Shown here: positions 15,566-25,329 of the stretch, in pieces | How positions within the stretch are numbered: the first letter of the stretch is position 1 | Layout: each line of letters starts with the position of its first letter | DNA from: CBIHON01 sp966211965 | Lineage (GTDB): Bacteria; Pseudomonadota; Gammaproteobacteria; Burkholderiales; Burkholderiaceae_D | NCBI GenBank assembly: GCA_966211965.1 | Contig: CBIHON010000004.1 | Location: forward strand, 1 to 64,000 | Direction: 5' to 3' | DNA length: 64,000 nt | Notes under the pieces: model-generated | Database searches by the model: none | Told to the model about the DNA's origin: nothing | What the model saw: the letters and a program-made list of their open reading frames with translations, nothing else | Made by a program: the position numbers and the translations under genes

Positions 15566-17337
15566 TGCGCGCCGGCTCGCGTCCGAATGCCCGTACCGCC
15601 GCCGCCAAGGGCGTGGCGTTTACCGCTAGCCCGGTGCTGGCGCTGACGCTGCCGGTATGGCGTTCGCGCGTCGTCCTGTTCGCGCTGTTCGCGGCATTTT
15701 TTGCGCTGGCCGGACGCGCCTTGTGGCTGCAGGGATTGACCACCGAATTCCTGCAAAAGCAGGGCGAGTCGCGCTATGCCCGCACCCTGGAACTGCCGGC
15801 CACGCGCGGCAAGATCACCGACCGCAATGGCCAGGTGCTGGCCTCGTCGATGCCGGTCAAGGCGATCTGGGCGATTCCCGAAGATGTGCTGGAAGCACCG
15901 CCGGAAAAACTGCGTGAATTGGCCAAGCTGCTCGAAATGAGCGAAGCCGATCTGCACAAAAAACTCGATTCCGATCGTCACTTCGTCTACCTGAAGCGGC
16001 AGGTTGAGCAAGACACTGCCGACAAGATCGCCAAACTCGGCATCGCCGGCATCGACACGCGCAAGGAATACAAGCGTTTCTATCCGCAAGGCGAAGTGAT
16101 GGCGCACGTGGTCGGTTTCACCAATGTCGAAGACGCCGGACAAGAGGGCATGGAGTTGGCATTGCAAAAAAGCCTGGCCGGCATGACCGGCAGCCGTCGC
16201 GTGATCAAGGACCGGCTGGGGCGTATCGTCGAGGATATCGAATCGATCCGCGAGCCGCATGACGGCAAGGATCTGACGCTCTCGATCGACAGCAAGATCC
16301 AGTACATCGCTTTCTCGCAACTGCAGGAAGCGGTCGAGAAGCACAAGGCGAAAGCGGGCGGTGCAGTGGTGCTCGACGCCAGGACCGGCGAGGTCCTTGC
16401 GTTGGCCAATTTGCCGGCATATAACCCGAACAATCGCACCGTGCTGACCGGCGCACAGCTGCGCAACCGCGTGTTGACCGACACCTTTGAGCCGGGCTCG
16501 ACCATGAAGCCGTTTACCGTCGCCCTGGCGCTGGAAACCAACCGCGTCACGCCCAATACCACCGTCCAGACTGCGCCCGGCAAGATCACGATCGGCACTG
16601 CGACCATCGGCGATGCTCATCCGCACGGCGTGCTGACGGTAGCGCAGATCATTGAAAAGTCTTCGAATGTAGGCACCGCCAAGCTGGCGCTGCAGATGCA
16701 GCCGGAAGAGATGTGGGATCTATTTACGACGGTCGGTTTCGGGCAGCAGCCCCGGTTCGGGTTTCCCGGCGCGGTGGCCGGACGGGTGCGGCCTTTCAAG
16801 GCCTGGCGGCCGATCGAACAGGCCACCATGAGCTACGGTCACGGCATTTCGGTGTCGCTGATCCAGATGGCGCGCTCATACATGATTTTTGCACGCAACG
16901 GCGACATCATTCCGCTGTCGTTTCAAAAACTCGACAGCGCGCCTGCCGGCCAGCACGTGATCAGCGAGAAGACCGCGCAAGCGATGCGCGCCATGCTCGA
17001 ACTGGCAGCCGGACCCGGCGGCACCGCGCCGAAAGCCCAGGTGCCGGGATATCGGGTTGGCGGCAAGACCGGTACCGCTTACAAGCTGGTCGGCGGACAA
17101 TACGATCACAGGAAATACATCGCGTCCTTCGTCGGCTTCGCGCCGGCCTCCGACCCGCGCATCATCATTGCCGTGATGGTCGATGAACCGTCCAATGGCC
17201 AGCATTACGGCGGGGACGTGGCGGCGCCCATATTCTCGGCGGTGGCGGCGAATGCCTTGCGCGCGATGAACGTGGCGCCGGATTCGTCGATCACCAACAT
17301 CATCATTCCGGAAGATGGCGTGAAGGAGAGCCTGTGA
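15562..17337 (+). CDS. ftsI: Peptidoglycan D,D-transpeptidase FtsI (PBP3)
   Basis: 591 residues from ATG 15562, overlapping ftsL as ATGA; a second ATG follows directly. A single membrane anchor lies near 38-60 (VVLFALFAAFFALAGRALWL), followed by the PBP dimerisation domain and the transpeptidase domain. The active-site motifs are GSTMKPF (acylated Ser), SSN (in EKSSNVG) and KTGT (in VGGKTGTAY). FtsI crosslinks septal peptidoglycan with its glycosyltransferase partner FtsW. The length is normal, and the stop overlaps the murE start as TGATG. Confidence 0.96.
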   Translation: MMRAGSRPNARTAAAKGVAFTASPVLALTLPVWRSRVVLFALFAAFFALAGRALWLQGLTTEFLQKQGESRYARTLELPATRGKITDRNGQVLASSMPVKAIWAIPEDVLEAPPEKLRELAKLLEMSEADLHKKLDSDRHFVYLKRQVEQDTADKIAKLGIAGIDTRKEYKRFYPQGEVMAHVVGFTNVEDAGQEGMELALQKSLAGMTGSRRVIKDRLGRIVEDIESIREPHDGKDLTLSIDSKIQYIAFSQLQEAVEKHKAKAGGAVVLDARTGEVLALANLPAYNPNNRTVLTGAQLRNRVLTDTFEPGSTMKPFTVALALETNRVTPNTTVQTAPGKITIGTATIGDAHPHGVLTVAQIIEKSSNVGTAKLALQMQPEEMWDLFTTVGFGQQPRFGFPGAVAGRVRPFKAWRPIEQATMSYGHGISVSLIQMARSYMIFARNGDIIPLSFQKLDSAPAGQHVISEKTAQAMRAMLELAAGPGGTAPKAQVPGYRVGGKTGTAYKLVGGQYDHRKYIASFVGFAPASDPRIIIAVMVDEPSNGQHYGGDVAAPIFSAVAANALRAMNVAPDSSITNIIIPEDGVKESL

Positions 17338-18863
17338 TGCCGCCCATGAGCGCACAATTGGCCGACATTCTCGACTGGCTGCGGCAAACCGCGCCGGCTG
17401 CGAACCTGGCTTCGGATTCGCGCGCAATCACGGCAGGAGACGTGTTTCTGGCCTATCCTGGCGACGAAGCCGACGGCCGCAATTACATTGCCCACGCGGT
17501 CAAGAACGGCGCTGCCGCGGTGGTGTATGAAGCCGAGGCCTGGTTGTGGGACGATAGTTTGACCGTGCCGCGCCTGGCGGTGCCCGGCTTGAAGCAGATT
17601 GCCGGCCGCATTGCCGGCATGGTATACGGCCAACCCGATAGCGGGATGTTCAGCGTCGCGGTGACCGGTACCAACGGCAAGACCTCGTGCACCCAATGGC
17701 TGGGGCATGCCTTGTCCTGCCTCGGTTTGCCGACGGTCGTGATCGGCACGCTCGGCGTCGGCCTTTACAAAGCCGGTACCCACGGCGGCTTCAATACCAC
17801 CGGCTACACCACGCCCGACGCGGTGCAATTGCAACGTCGGCTGGCGCAGGCGCGGGACGCCGGCGCCAAGGCCTTGGCGATTGAAGCCTCGTCGATCGGT
17901 CTCGATCAAGGCCGCCTGAACGGCATGCATGTCGACGTCGCGCTGTTCACCAATTTCACGCGCGACCATCTCGATTATCACGGCGACATGGCGAACTACG
18001 AAGCCAGCAAGACCATGCTGTTCGAGTGGCCCGGCCTGCGCCATGCGATCGTCAACCTGGACGATGCGATGGGCGTGCGCCTGGTCCGGCATATACAGGC
18101 AACCGGTCCGGGTGTCGCCGTTATCGGCTATACGCTGGCGGACAATGCCCTGGACGGCGTACCGGCCTTGCGCGCCAGTGCCATTCACACCAATCATGCC
18201 GGCACCAGCTTCCACCTCGATTCTCCATACGGGACGGCGCGCGTCAAAACCAAGCTGGTCGGCCAGTTCAACGTCAGCAATGTGCTCGGCATCATCGGCG
18301 TATTGCTGGCCAAAGGGACGAGCTGGGAACTCGCGATCCAGTCGGTCGAAGCCTTGAGCGCCGTGCCGGGACGCATGCAGCAACTCGGCGGCCAGGAAGC
18401 GCCGCTGGTCGTGATTGACTATGCGCACACGCCCGATGCCCTGGAAAAAACACTGGCGACGCTGCGCCGGGTTGCGCAGGAACGCCATGGCAAGTTGTGG
18501 TGCGTGTTCGGTTGCGGCGGCGACCGCGATCCAGGCAAACGGCCGCACATGGGTGCTGTGGCGCTGGCCGCGGACCATGTGGTCGTAACCAGCGATAACC
18601 CGCGCAGCGAAACGCCGTCTTCGATCATCCAGCAGATCGTAGCCGGCATGGGCGCGGCGCGGCAAGCGCCGGAATTGATCGAAGACCGTGCCGCCGCCAT
18701 CCTGTATGCAATACGGCACGCCGTCAAAAACGACGTGGTCCTGCTGGCCGGGAAAGGCCATGAGACGACGCAGGAAATCCAGGGCAAGAAACTGCCGTTC
18801 CTGGACGCGGATCATGCCGCACTGGCATTGGCCGCGCGCGTATCGATGAAAGGGGGCGCCTGA
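17337..18863 (+). CDS. murE: UDP-MurNAc-tripeptide synthetase (meso-diaminopimelate-adding)
   Basis: MurE adds the third residue to UDP-MurNAc-L-Ala-D-Glu in the cytoplasm. 508 residues from ATG 17337, preceded by GAAGGAGAG; a GTG one codon earlier is possible. The N-terminal UDP-binding part (SDSRAITAGDVFLAYPG) is followed by the ATP site TGTNGKTSCTQW and the C-terminal DNPR motif (TSDNPRSE), which marks meso-diaminopimelate as the substrate. One-base overlaps with ftsI and murF indicate tight coupling. Confidence 0.96.
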   Translation: MPPMSAQLADILDWLRQTAPAANLASDSRAITAGDVFLAYPGDEADGRNYIAHAVKNGAAAVVYEAEAWLWDDSLTVPRLAVPGLKQIAGRIAGMVYGQPDSGMFSVAVTGTNGKTSCTQWLGHALSCLGLPTVVIGTLGVGLYKAGTHGGFNTTGYTTPDAVQLQRRLAQARDAGAKALAIEASSIGLDQGRLNGMHVDVALFTNFTRDHLDYHGDMANYEASKTMLFEWPGLRHAIVNLDDAMGVRLVRHIQATGPGVAVIGYTLADNALDGVPALRASAIHTNHAGTSFHLDSPYGTARVKTKLVGQFNVSNVLGIIGVLLAKGTSWELAIQSVEALSAVPGRMQQLGGQEAPLVVIDYAHTPDALEKTLATLRRVAQERHGKLWCVFGCGGDRDPGKRPHMGAVALAADHVVVTSDNPRSETPSSIIQQIVAGMGAARQAPELIEDRAAAILYAIRHAVKNDVVLLAGKGHETTQEIQGKKLPFLDADHAALALAARVSMKGGA

Positions 18864-20239
18864 TGCGCGCAAGTTTGACCGATCTGCAATCTTCGCTCAG
18901 TGGCGCGCGGCTGACGGCCGACGCCCAGTTCGACGGCGTCTCGACCGATAGCCGCAAGGCTGCCGTCGGCAATCTGTTCGTGGCCTTGCGCGGCGAGCAT
19001 TTCGATGCACATGATTTTCTTCATGAAGTCGCTGCCAAGGGCGTCGCTGCGGTGGTGGTCGAACACGCGCCGCCCGATTTGAAAGTACCGGCGATCGTGG
19101 TGCCGGACACGCGCGTTGCATTGGGTGAGATTGCGCATTACTGGCGTCGTCAATTTTCGATCCCGGTGATCGGCGTGACCGGCAGCAATGGCAAGACCAC
19201 CGTCAAGGAAATGATCGCCGCCATTCTGACGGCTGCCTACGGCCCCGAGCATTGCCTCGCGACGCGCGGCAACCTGAACAATGAGATCGGCGTTCCGCTC
19301 ACGGTAATGCGCCTGGATGCAGCCTGCCGCGCAGCCGTGATCGAATTGGGCATGAACCACCCCGGCGAAATCGCAGTGTTGTCGGCCATCGCGCGGCCGA
19401 CGGTCGGGCTGGTCAATAACGCGCAGCGCGAACACCAGGAGTTCATGGCCAGCGTGGAAGCGGTGGCGCTGGAAAACGGCGCCGTGATCAGCAGCCTGGC
19501 AATCGACGGCGTTGCGGTATTTCCTGCCGACGACCCCTTTACGACGCTGTGGCGCCGCTATGCAAACAGCGCCGGCCAGCGCAAGATCGTTACCTTCGGC
19601 TTCAGTTCCGATGCCGACATCAGTTGTACCTATCAGGTCAATCAATTCGGCAGCGAGTTGCAAGTCACTGCCGGCGCACGGCAATTTTCGGTCAGCCTGG
19701 CGGCGGCGGGTGTGCACAATGTGCGTAATGCGCTGGCAGCGGTCGCCTGCACGCTGGCTATCGGAATCGATGCAGACGCGATCCGGCGCGGACTGGAATC
19801 ATTCGCACCGGTCAGCGGCCGTCTGCAGCGCAAGAGCGCGCGCAACGGTGCTCTGGTGATCGATGACACGTATAATGCCAACCCCGATTCGGTGCGCGCC
19901 GCCATCGACGTGCTGGCGCAAGCGGCCGCACCGCGCGTGCTGGTGCTGGGCGACATGGGCGAAGTCGGCAATGAGGGGCGCCGGTTTCACGAAGAAATCG
20001 GGGCCTATGCAAACGAACGCGGCATCGACCACCTGTTCACCCTGGGCGATCTGGCGCGTTACAGCAGCAGCGCCTATGGTCCGGGCGCCCGGCATTACGA
20101 CGACATCGAGGCCCTGCAGCATACGCTCGACGCCATGCTGACACCTGTCTCCAGCGTTCTGGTAAAGGGATCGCGCTTCATGAAGATGGAACGCGTGGTC
20201 CAGCATCTTCTCGGTCAAACAGTTAAGGAAACTCACTAA
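18863..20239 (+). CDS. murF: UDP-MurNAc-tripeptide:D-alanyl-D-alanine ligase
   Basis: MurF attaches D-Ala-D-Ala to finish the UDP-MurNAc pentapeptide. 458 residues in three Mur-ligase domains: the N-terminal substrate domain (FDGVSTDSRKAAVGNLFVAL), the central ATPase with GVTGSNGKTTVKEM and the ELGMNHPGEI motif, and the C-terminal domain opening with DDTYNANPDSVRAAI. It starts on the last base of murE (TGATG) and ends one base before mraY. Confidence 0.96.
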   Translation: MRASLTDLQSSLSGARLTADAQFDGVSTDSRKAAVGNLFVALRGEHFDAHDFLHEVAAKGVAAVVVEHAPPDLKVPAIVVPDTRVALGEIAHYWRRQFSIPVIGVTGSNGKTTVKEMIAAILTAAYGPEHCLATRGNLNNEIGVPLTVMRLDAACRAAVIELGMNHPGEIAVLSAIARPTVGLVNNAQREHQEFMASVEAVALENGAVISSLAIDGVAVFPADDPFTTLWRRYANSAGQRKIVTFGFSSDADISCTYQVNQFGSELQVTAGARQFSVSLAAAGVHNVRNALAAVACTLAIGIDADAIRRGLESFAPVSGRLQRKSARNGALVIDDTYNANPDSVRAAIDVLAQAAAPRVLVLGDMGEVGNEGRRFHEEIGAYANERGIDHLFTLGDLARYSSSAYGPGARHYDDIEALQHTLDAMLTPVSSVLVKGSRFMKMERVVQHLLGQTVKETH

Positions 20240-20240
20240 T

Positions 20241-21410
20241 ATGCTGCTTTGGCTAGCACAATATTTTCAGCAAGACCTCGGCCCTTTGCGGGTCTTTAAC
20301 TTCATCACGTTCCGTGCCGTGTTCGCGACCCTGACCGCGCTCGCGATCGGTCTGGTGGCCGGACCTGCGGTGATCCGCATGCTGACCCGGCTCAAGGTCG
20401 GACAAGCAGTGCGCACCGACGGACCGCAATCCCATCTGATCAAATCCGGCACGCCGACCATGGGCGGTGCGCTGATCCTGATTGCGATCGGCATTGCCAC
20501 GCTGTTGTGGTGCGACTTGGGCAATCGCTTCATCTGGATCGTGATGGTGGTGACCTTCGGTTTCGGTGCGGTCGGTTGGGTCGATGATTATCGCAAGGTG
20601 GTGTACAAGGACCCGAACGGCATGTCGGCCAAGGAAAAATATTTTTGGCAATCCTTGATCGGCATCATCGCCGCGCTCTACCTCGCGTTCTCGGTATCGG
20701 CGCCGACCATGGGCAAGGTGCTCGAATTGTTCTTCGCCTGGGTACGGTCCGGCTTCAGCCTGGACCTGCCGCCGAAGGCTGACCTGATCGTGCCCTTCTT
20801 CAAGACCATCAGCTATCCGCTCGGCGTATGGGGCTTCATCACGCTGACCTATTGCGTGATCGTCGGCTCCAGCAATGCGGTGAATTTCACGGACGGCCTG
20901 GACGGCCTGGCGATCATGCCGACCGTGATGGTGGGCTCGGCTTTGGGCCTGTTTGCCTATCTGACCGGCAGCGCCGCGTATTCGAAGTACCTGTTCATTC
21001 CGCATATTCCCGGTGCCGGCGAACTCTTGATTTTTTGCGGTGCGATGGCGGGCGCAGGACTGGCTTTCCTCTGGTTCAATGCCCATCCGGCCCAGGTGTT
21101 CATGGGCGACGTCGGCGCGCTGGCCTTGGGCGGCGCGCTCGGCACCATCGCCGTCATCGTGCGCCAGGAAATCGTCCTGTTCGTCATGGGCGGCATCTTC
21201 GTCGCGGAAACCGTGTCGGTGATGCTGCAGGTGAGTTATTTCAAATACACGAAGAAGCGCTATGGCGCGGGCAAACGCCTGCTGTTGATGGCGCCCTTGC
21301 ATCATCACTTCGAACAAAAGGGTTGGAAGGAAACGCAGGTCGTGGTGCGCTTCTGGATCATCACGATGATGCTGGTGCTGTTTGGTTTGTCCACCTTGAA
21401 ATTGCGTTAA
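20241..21410 (+). CDS. mraY: Phospho-MurNAc-pentapeptide translocase MraY
   Basis: MraY transfers phospho-MurNAc-pentapeptide to undecaprenyl phosphate, giving lipid I. 389 residues with about ten membrane helices. Family motifs are GPQSHLIKSGTPTMGG, the aspartate pair in WVDDYRKV, NFTDGLDGLAI, and the histidine-rich LMAPLHHHFEQKGW loop. The length is somewhat above the E. coli 360 because of an extended loop around 150-175, usual in betaproteobacteria. It follows murF by one base. Confidence 0.96.
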   Translation: MLLWLAQYFQQDLGPLRVFNFITFRAVFATLTALAIGLVAGPAVIRMLTRLKVGQAVRTDGPQSHLIKSGTPTMGGALILIAIGIATLLWCDLGNRFIWIVMVVTFGFGAVGWVDDYRKVVYKDPNGMSAKEKYFWQSLIGIIAALYLAFSVSAPTMGKVLELFFAWVRSGFSLDLPPKADLIVPFFKTISYPLGVWGFITLTYCVIVGSSNAVNFTDGLDGLAIMPTVMVGSALGLFAYLTGSAAYSKYLFIPHIPGAGELLIFCGAMAGAGLAFLWFNAHPAQVFMGDVGALALGGALGTIAVIVRQEIVLFVMGGIFVAETVSVMLQVSYFKYTKKRYGAGKRLLLMAPLHHHFEQKGWKETQVVVRFWIITMMLVLFGLSTLKLR

Positions 21411-21422
21411 GAACTCACCGCG

Positions 21423-22931
21423 ATGAATTACGAAGGAAAACACGTTCTCGTCCTCGGCCTTGGTGAATCGGGGCTGGCAATGGCGCAGTGGCTGGCGCGC
21501 TGCGGCGCGGCCCTGCGCGTCGCGGATACGCGTGCGCTGCCCGAGCGTCTGGACAAGTTGCGTGAAGCGGTCGCAGGCGCCGAATTCATCGGCGGGCCGT
21601 TTGATCCGGCGCTGCTGGATGGCATCGACTTTATCGCCGTCAGCCCCGGCTTGGCGCCAAGGCGCGAACTGGCAACGCTGATTCCGGCCGCGCAGGAAAA
21701 ACAAATCCCGCTTTGGGGTGAAATCGAGTTGTTCGCACAAGCGCTCGCCGCTTTGAAAACCGAGCGCGGCTACGCGCCGAAAGTCCTCGCCATTACCGGC
21801 ACCAACGGCAAGACCACGGTTACCAGCTTGACCGGCATGCTCTGCAAGCGGGCCGGCCTGACGGTCAAGGTCGGCGGCAACATCAGCCCGGCTGCGTTGG
21901 ACGTATTGCGCGCAGCGCTGGATGAAGATGATTTGCCGCAAGCCTGGGTGCTGGAGTTGTCCAGCTTCCAGCTTCATACGACCCACAGCTTGCAGGCCGA
22001 TGCCGCGACCGTGTTGAATGTCACGCAAGACCATCTTGACTGGCATGGCGACATGGCCGCCTATGCCGCCGCCAAGGCGCGCATCTTCGGTGCCAATACG
22101 ATTCGTGTCTTGAATCGCGACGATCCTGTCGTGATGCAGATGGCATCGCCACCTGCGCCGATGGTCACTTTCGGTGCCGATGAACCGGAACAGGCCGATT
22201 GCCTGGGCCTGGTCACCGAGAGCGGCATGCAATGGCTGTCGATCGCGCTGGCGGCCGAAGAGGGCGACGGTACCGGCAAGAAAATAAGGCGCAGGAAAGG
22301 CAGCATCGAAGAAACGCCGGTCATGGTCAATCGCTTGATGCCGGCCGATGCGCTCAAGATCCGCGGCCAGCACAATGCCGTCAATGCGCTGGCTGCGCTG
22401 GCCTTGTGCCGCGCCATCGGTTTGCCGCTGGCCCCGCTGCTGCACGGCTTGCGCGACTATCACGGCGAGCCGCACCGGGTTGAATTGGTGACCACCATCG
22501 GCGGCGTCGAATACTACGACGATAGCAAGGGCACCAATGTCGGCGCAACGGCGGCCGCGTTGAATGGCCTCGGCTTGAATCAGGGCGCGGCATCGATGCG
22601 CCTTGTCCTGATTGCCGGCGGCGATGGCAAGGGCCAGGACTTCAGCCCGTTGGCCGAACCGATTGCGAAATACGCGCGCGCCGTGCTGTTGATCGGCAAG
22701 GACGCCGGCAGCATCCGCAGCGCGCTCGAGTCCTCCGGCGTCGACCTGATCGATTGCGAGACGCTGGAGCAGGCGGTACAGCGCGCCGCCGGGCTGGCCC
22801 AGCCCGGCGACGCGGTCCTGCTGTCGCCGGCTTGCGCCAGTTTCGATATGTTCAAAGGGTATGCGCATCGAGCCCAGGTGTTCATCGATGCAGTGCGTGA
22901 GGTCGCGCTGTCGCGCGGCGAGGTGGCTTGA
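21423..22931 (+). CDS. murD: UDP-MurNAc-L-alanine:D-glutamate ligase
   Basis: MurD adds D-Glu to UDP-MurNAc-L-Ala. 502 residues, longer than the E. coli enzyme (438); part of the extra length is an insertion at about 275-300 (AAEEGDGTGKKIRRRKGSIEE). The N-terminal Rossmann motif VLVLGLGESGLAMA, the ATP site ITGTNGKTTVTSL, the ELSSFQL segment and the C-terminal YYDDSKGTNVGAT are present. The stop overlaps ftsW as TGATG. Confidence 0.95.
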   Translation: MNYEGKHVLVLGLGESGLAMAQWLARCGAALRVADTRALPERLDKLREAVAGAEFIGGPFDPALLDGIDFIAVSPGLAPRRELATLIPAAQEKQIPLWGEIELFAQALAALKTERGYAPKVLAITGTNGKTTVTSLTGMLCKRAGLTVKVGGNISPAALDVLRAALDEDDLPQAWVLELSSFQLHTTHSLQADAATVLNVTQDHLDWHGDMAAYAAAKARIFGANTIRVLNRDDPVVMQMASPPAPMVTFGADEPEQADCLGLVTESGMQWLSIALAAEEGDGTGKKIRRRKGSIEETPVMVNRLMPADALKIRGQHNAVNALAALALCRAIGLPLAPLLHGLRDYHGEPHRVELVTTIGGVEYYDDSKGTNVGATAAALNGLGLNQGAASMRLVLIAGGDGKGQDFSPLAEPIAKYARAVLLIGKDAGSIRSALESSGVDLIDCETLEQAVQRAAGLAQPGDAVLLSPACASFDMFKGYAHRAQVFIDAVREVALSRGEVA

Positions 22932-24139
22932 TGGCTTTCACGATGGCATCCATGTTTTCCACCGGCACGCCCAAGCCGGCCAGCCGCCTGGACCAGCGCT
23001 CCAAGATGATGGAGTATGACCAGCCGCTGGTGTGGGTGGTCCTGTTGCTGATGCTGTTCGGTATGGTGATGGTGTATTCGGCCTCGATTTCGCTGCCTGA
23101 TTCGCCCAAGTACGCGAGTTACAAGAATTCGCATTTCCTGATAAGGCAGGCGATGTTCATCGGCGTCTCCTTGATGGCAGGCTTGTTCGCATTCCGGATC
23201 AAGATCGAAACCTGGCAGCGCATCGCGCCCTATCTGTTTGTCGCGACCATGCTGCTGCTGCTGCTGGTGCTGGTGCCGGGCGTCGGCAAAGGGGTGAACG
23301 GCGCCAAGCGCTGGCTGTCGTTCAAGGTATTCAACCTGCAGCCGTCCGAAGTGATGAAGCTGGTGGTGGTGCTGTACGCCGCCAACTATACGGTGCGCAA
23401 GCAGCAGTACATGCACAAGCTGACCAAGGGGTTTCTGCCGATGGCGGTGGCGGTCGGCACGGTCGGTTTGCTGCTGTTGCTGGAGCCCGACCTGGGGGCG
23501 TTCGGCGTGATCGTCTGCATCGCGATGGGCATCCTGTTTTTGGGCGGCATCAACGGCATCTGGTTCGGCGGCATCGGCGCCACGCTGGTCGGGATTTTCA
23601 GCCTGGTGATCGTATTGTCGCCATGGCGCCGCGAGCGTATTTTCGCCTACCTCAATCCCTGGGTGGAAGAAAACGCGTTGGGCAAGGCGTATCAACTGTC
23701 GCACTCGCTGATTGCTTTCGGGCGCGGCGAATTGTTCGGCGTCGGCTTGGGCGGCAGCGTGGAAAAGCTGCACTACCTGCCGGAAGCACACACTGACTTC
23801 CTGCTGGCGGTGATCGGCGAGGAACTCGGTTTTGCCGGTGTGCTGGTGGTGGTGGTGATGTTTTACTGGCTGGTCAAGCGCGCCTTCGATATCGGCCGCC
23901 AGGCGATCGCGATCGACCAGACGTTCGCCGGCCTCGCCGCCAAGGGAATCGGCATCTGGATCGGCGTGCAAGCCTTTATCAACATGGGCGTCAATCTCGG
24001 CTTGCTGCCGACCAAGGGTTTGACCTTGCCCTTGATGAGTTATGGCGGATCGGGGGTGCTGATCAATTGCATCGGACTGGCGATCCTGCTGCGCATCGAT
24101 TATGAGAATCGGGTACTCATGCGCGGAGGCCGTGTATGA
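22931..24139 (+). CDS. ftsW: Septal peptidoglycan glycosyltransferase FtsW
   Basis: A SEDS-family polymerase that links lipid II with FtsI at the septum. 402 residues from ATG 22931 with ten predicted membrane helices after a roughly 35-residue cytoplasmic N-terminus. Conserved features include FNLQPSEVMKL, the large periplasmic loop with FGRGELFGVGLGGSVEKLHYLPEAHTDF, and GLLPTKGLTLPLMSYGGSG near the end. It overlaps murD by one base and is separated from murG by 97 bp that show no gene. Confidence 0.95.
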   Translation: MAFTMASMFSTGTPKPASRLDQRSKMMEYDQPLVWVVLLLMLFGMVMVYSASISLPDSPKYASYKNSHFLIRQAMFIGVSLMAGLFAFRIKIETWQRIAPYLFVATMLLLLLVLVPGVGKGVNGAKRWLSFKVFNLQPSEVMKLVVVLYAANYTVRKQQYMHKLTKGFLPMAVAVGTVGLLLLLEPDLGAFGVIVCIAMGILFLGGINGIWFGGIGATLVGIFSLVIVLSPWRRERIFAYLNPWVEENALGKAYQLSHSLIAFGRGELFGVGLGGSVEKLHYLPEAHTDFLLAVIGEELGFAGVLVVVVMFYWLVKRAFDIGRQAIAIDQTFAGLAAKGIGIWIGVQAFINMGVNLGLLPTKGLTLPLMSYGGSGVLINCIGLAILLRIDYENRVLMRGGRV

Positions 24140-24236
24140 GTGATGTGGTTCGGTGGAGGCTAACTTCGCGCAGCGAAGTCAAGGGAGCGGCAGCGACTGG
24201 CCGGAGCCGGAATCCATCAACGCGCGGAGGCTGGGT

Positions 24237-25319
24237 GTGAAGAACGTAAAACGGCTATTGATCATGGCCGCCGGCACCGGCGGGCACATCTTCCCCGGCC
24301 TGGCGATTGCGGACACGATGAAGGCACGCGGCTGGCAAGTGTCGTGGCTCGGCACCGCGCACGGCATGGAGCGCGATCTCGTGCCCAGGCATGGCGTCGA
24401 GATGGATAGCATCGATTTCGCCGGCTTGCGAGGCAAGGGGTTGATTCATACGATGCGCGGCGCGTTCAAGCTGACCGCCAGCTTTGCCGCCTGCCTGCGC
24501 ATCCTGGCGCGGCGCAAGCCGGACGTGGTGCTGGGCATGGGCGGCTATGTCACGGTGCCGGGCGGCTTGATGGCAAAGATGCGCGGCATTCCGGTGGCCC
24601 TGGTCAACGCCGACGCCGCCTTGCTGTTGTCGAACAAGACGCTGACGCCGCTGGCCAAGCGCGTGCTGTTCGGTTTCCCCGCCGAGTTCGGCAAGGCAGC
24701 CGGCAAGGCCACCGTGACCGGCAATCCGGTGCGCAAGGAAATCCTGGCCATGCCTCTGCCGGCCGAGCGCTATGCCAACCGTACCGGGCCGCTGAGGATA
24801 CTGGTGGTCGGCGGCAGCCTCGGCGCCAAGGCTTTGAACGATTGCGTGCCGGCCGCGTTGTCGCTGATTCCGTCCGAGTTGCGGCCGTTGGTCACGCATC
24901 AATCGGGCAAACAGAATATCGCCGCCTTGCGCGAGGCCTACGCCAACGCCAAAGTGCAGGCCGAGGTGGTGGATTTCATCGACGACATGGCGCGCCGCTA
25001 TGCCGAGGCTGACCTAGTGATTTGCCGGGCCGGCGCCATTACGGTGTCGGAATTGACGGCAGCCGGAATCGCCAGCGTGCTGGTGCCTTTCCTGGCGTCG
25101 ACCACCACGCACCAGCGCGACAACGCACGCTGGATGGCGCACAAGCAGGCGGCGATTCATGTGCCGCAGACGGAATTGACGGCGCCGAGCCTGGCCGCAT
25201 TGTTGCAAAAAACCACGCGCGAAGCCTGCCAAAGAATGGCGCAAGCTGCGTATGAAAACGGCCGGCGCGATGCGAATGAAGCGATCGCGCAAGTATTGGA
25301 AAAACTGGCGGGGCATTGA
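24237..25319 (+). CDS. murG: UDP-GlcNAc:undecaprenyl-PP-MurNAc-pentapeptide GlcNAc transferase
   Basis: MurG converts lipid I to lipid II at the inner face of the membrane. 360 residues from GTG 24237, chosen because GGAGG lies 6 bp upstream and the protein then begins at KNVKRLLIMAAGTGGHIFPGLAIA, the family start; the frame is open upstream but without homology-like sequence. The glycine-rich loops are AAGTGGH, GMGGYVTVPGG and VVGGSLGAKALN, and the donor-binding segment is ICRAGAITVSE. It lies 10 bp before murC. Confidence 0.95.
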   Translation: MKNVKRLLIMAAGTGGHIFPGLAIADTMKARGWQVSWLGTAHGMERDLVPRHGVEMDSIDFAGLRGKGLIHTMRGAFKLTASFAACLRILARRKPDVVLGMGGYVTVPGGLMAKMRGIPVALVNADAALLLSNKTLTPLAKRVLFGFPAEFGKAAGKATVTGNPVRKEILAMPLPAERYANRTGPLRILVVGGSLGAKALNDCVPAALSLIPSELRPLVTHQSGKQNIAALREAYANAKVQAEVVDFIDDMARRYAEADLVICRAGAITVSELTAAGIASVLVPFLASTTTHQRDNARWMAHKQAAIHVPQTELTAPSLAALLQKTTREACQRMAQAAYENGRRDANEAIAQVLEKLAGH

Positions 25320-25329
25320 AAGACCGGAC

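Noticed and set aside
17205..18872. A 555-codon open frame antisense to murE
   Set aside because: Same shadow behaviour; murE is clearly the real gene.
20253..22868. An 871-codon open frame antisense to mraY and murD
   Set aside because: It spans two intact essential genes, is very rich in His, Gln and Arg and shows no protein-like motifs.
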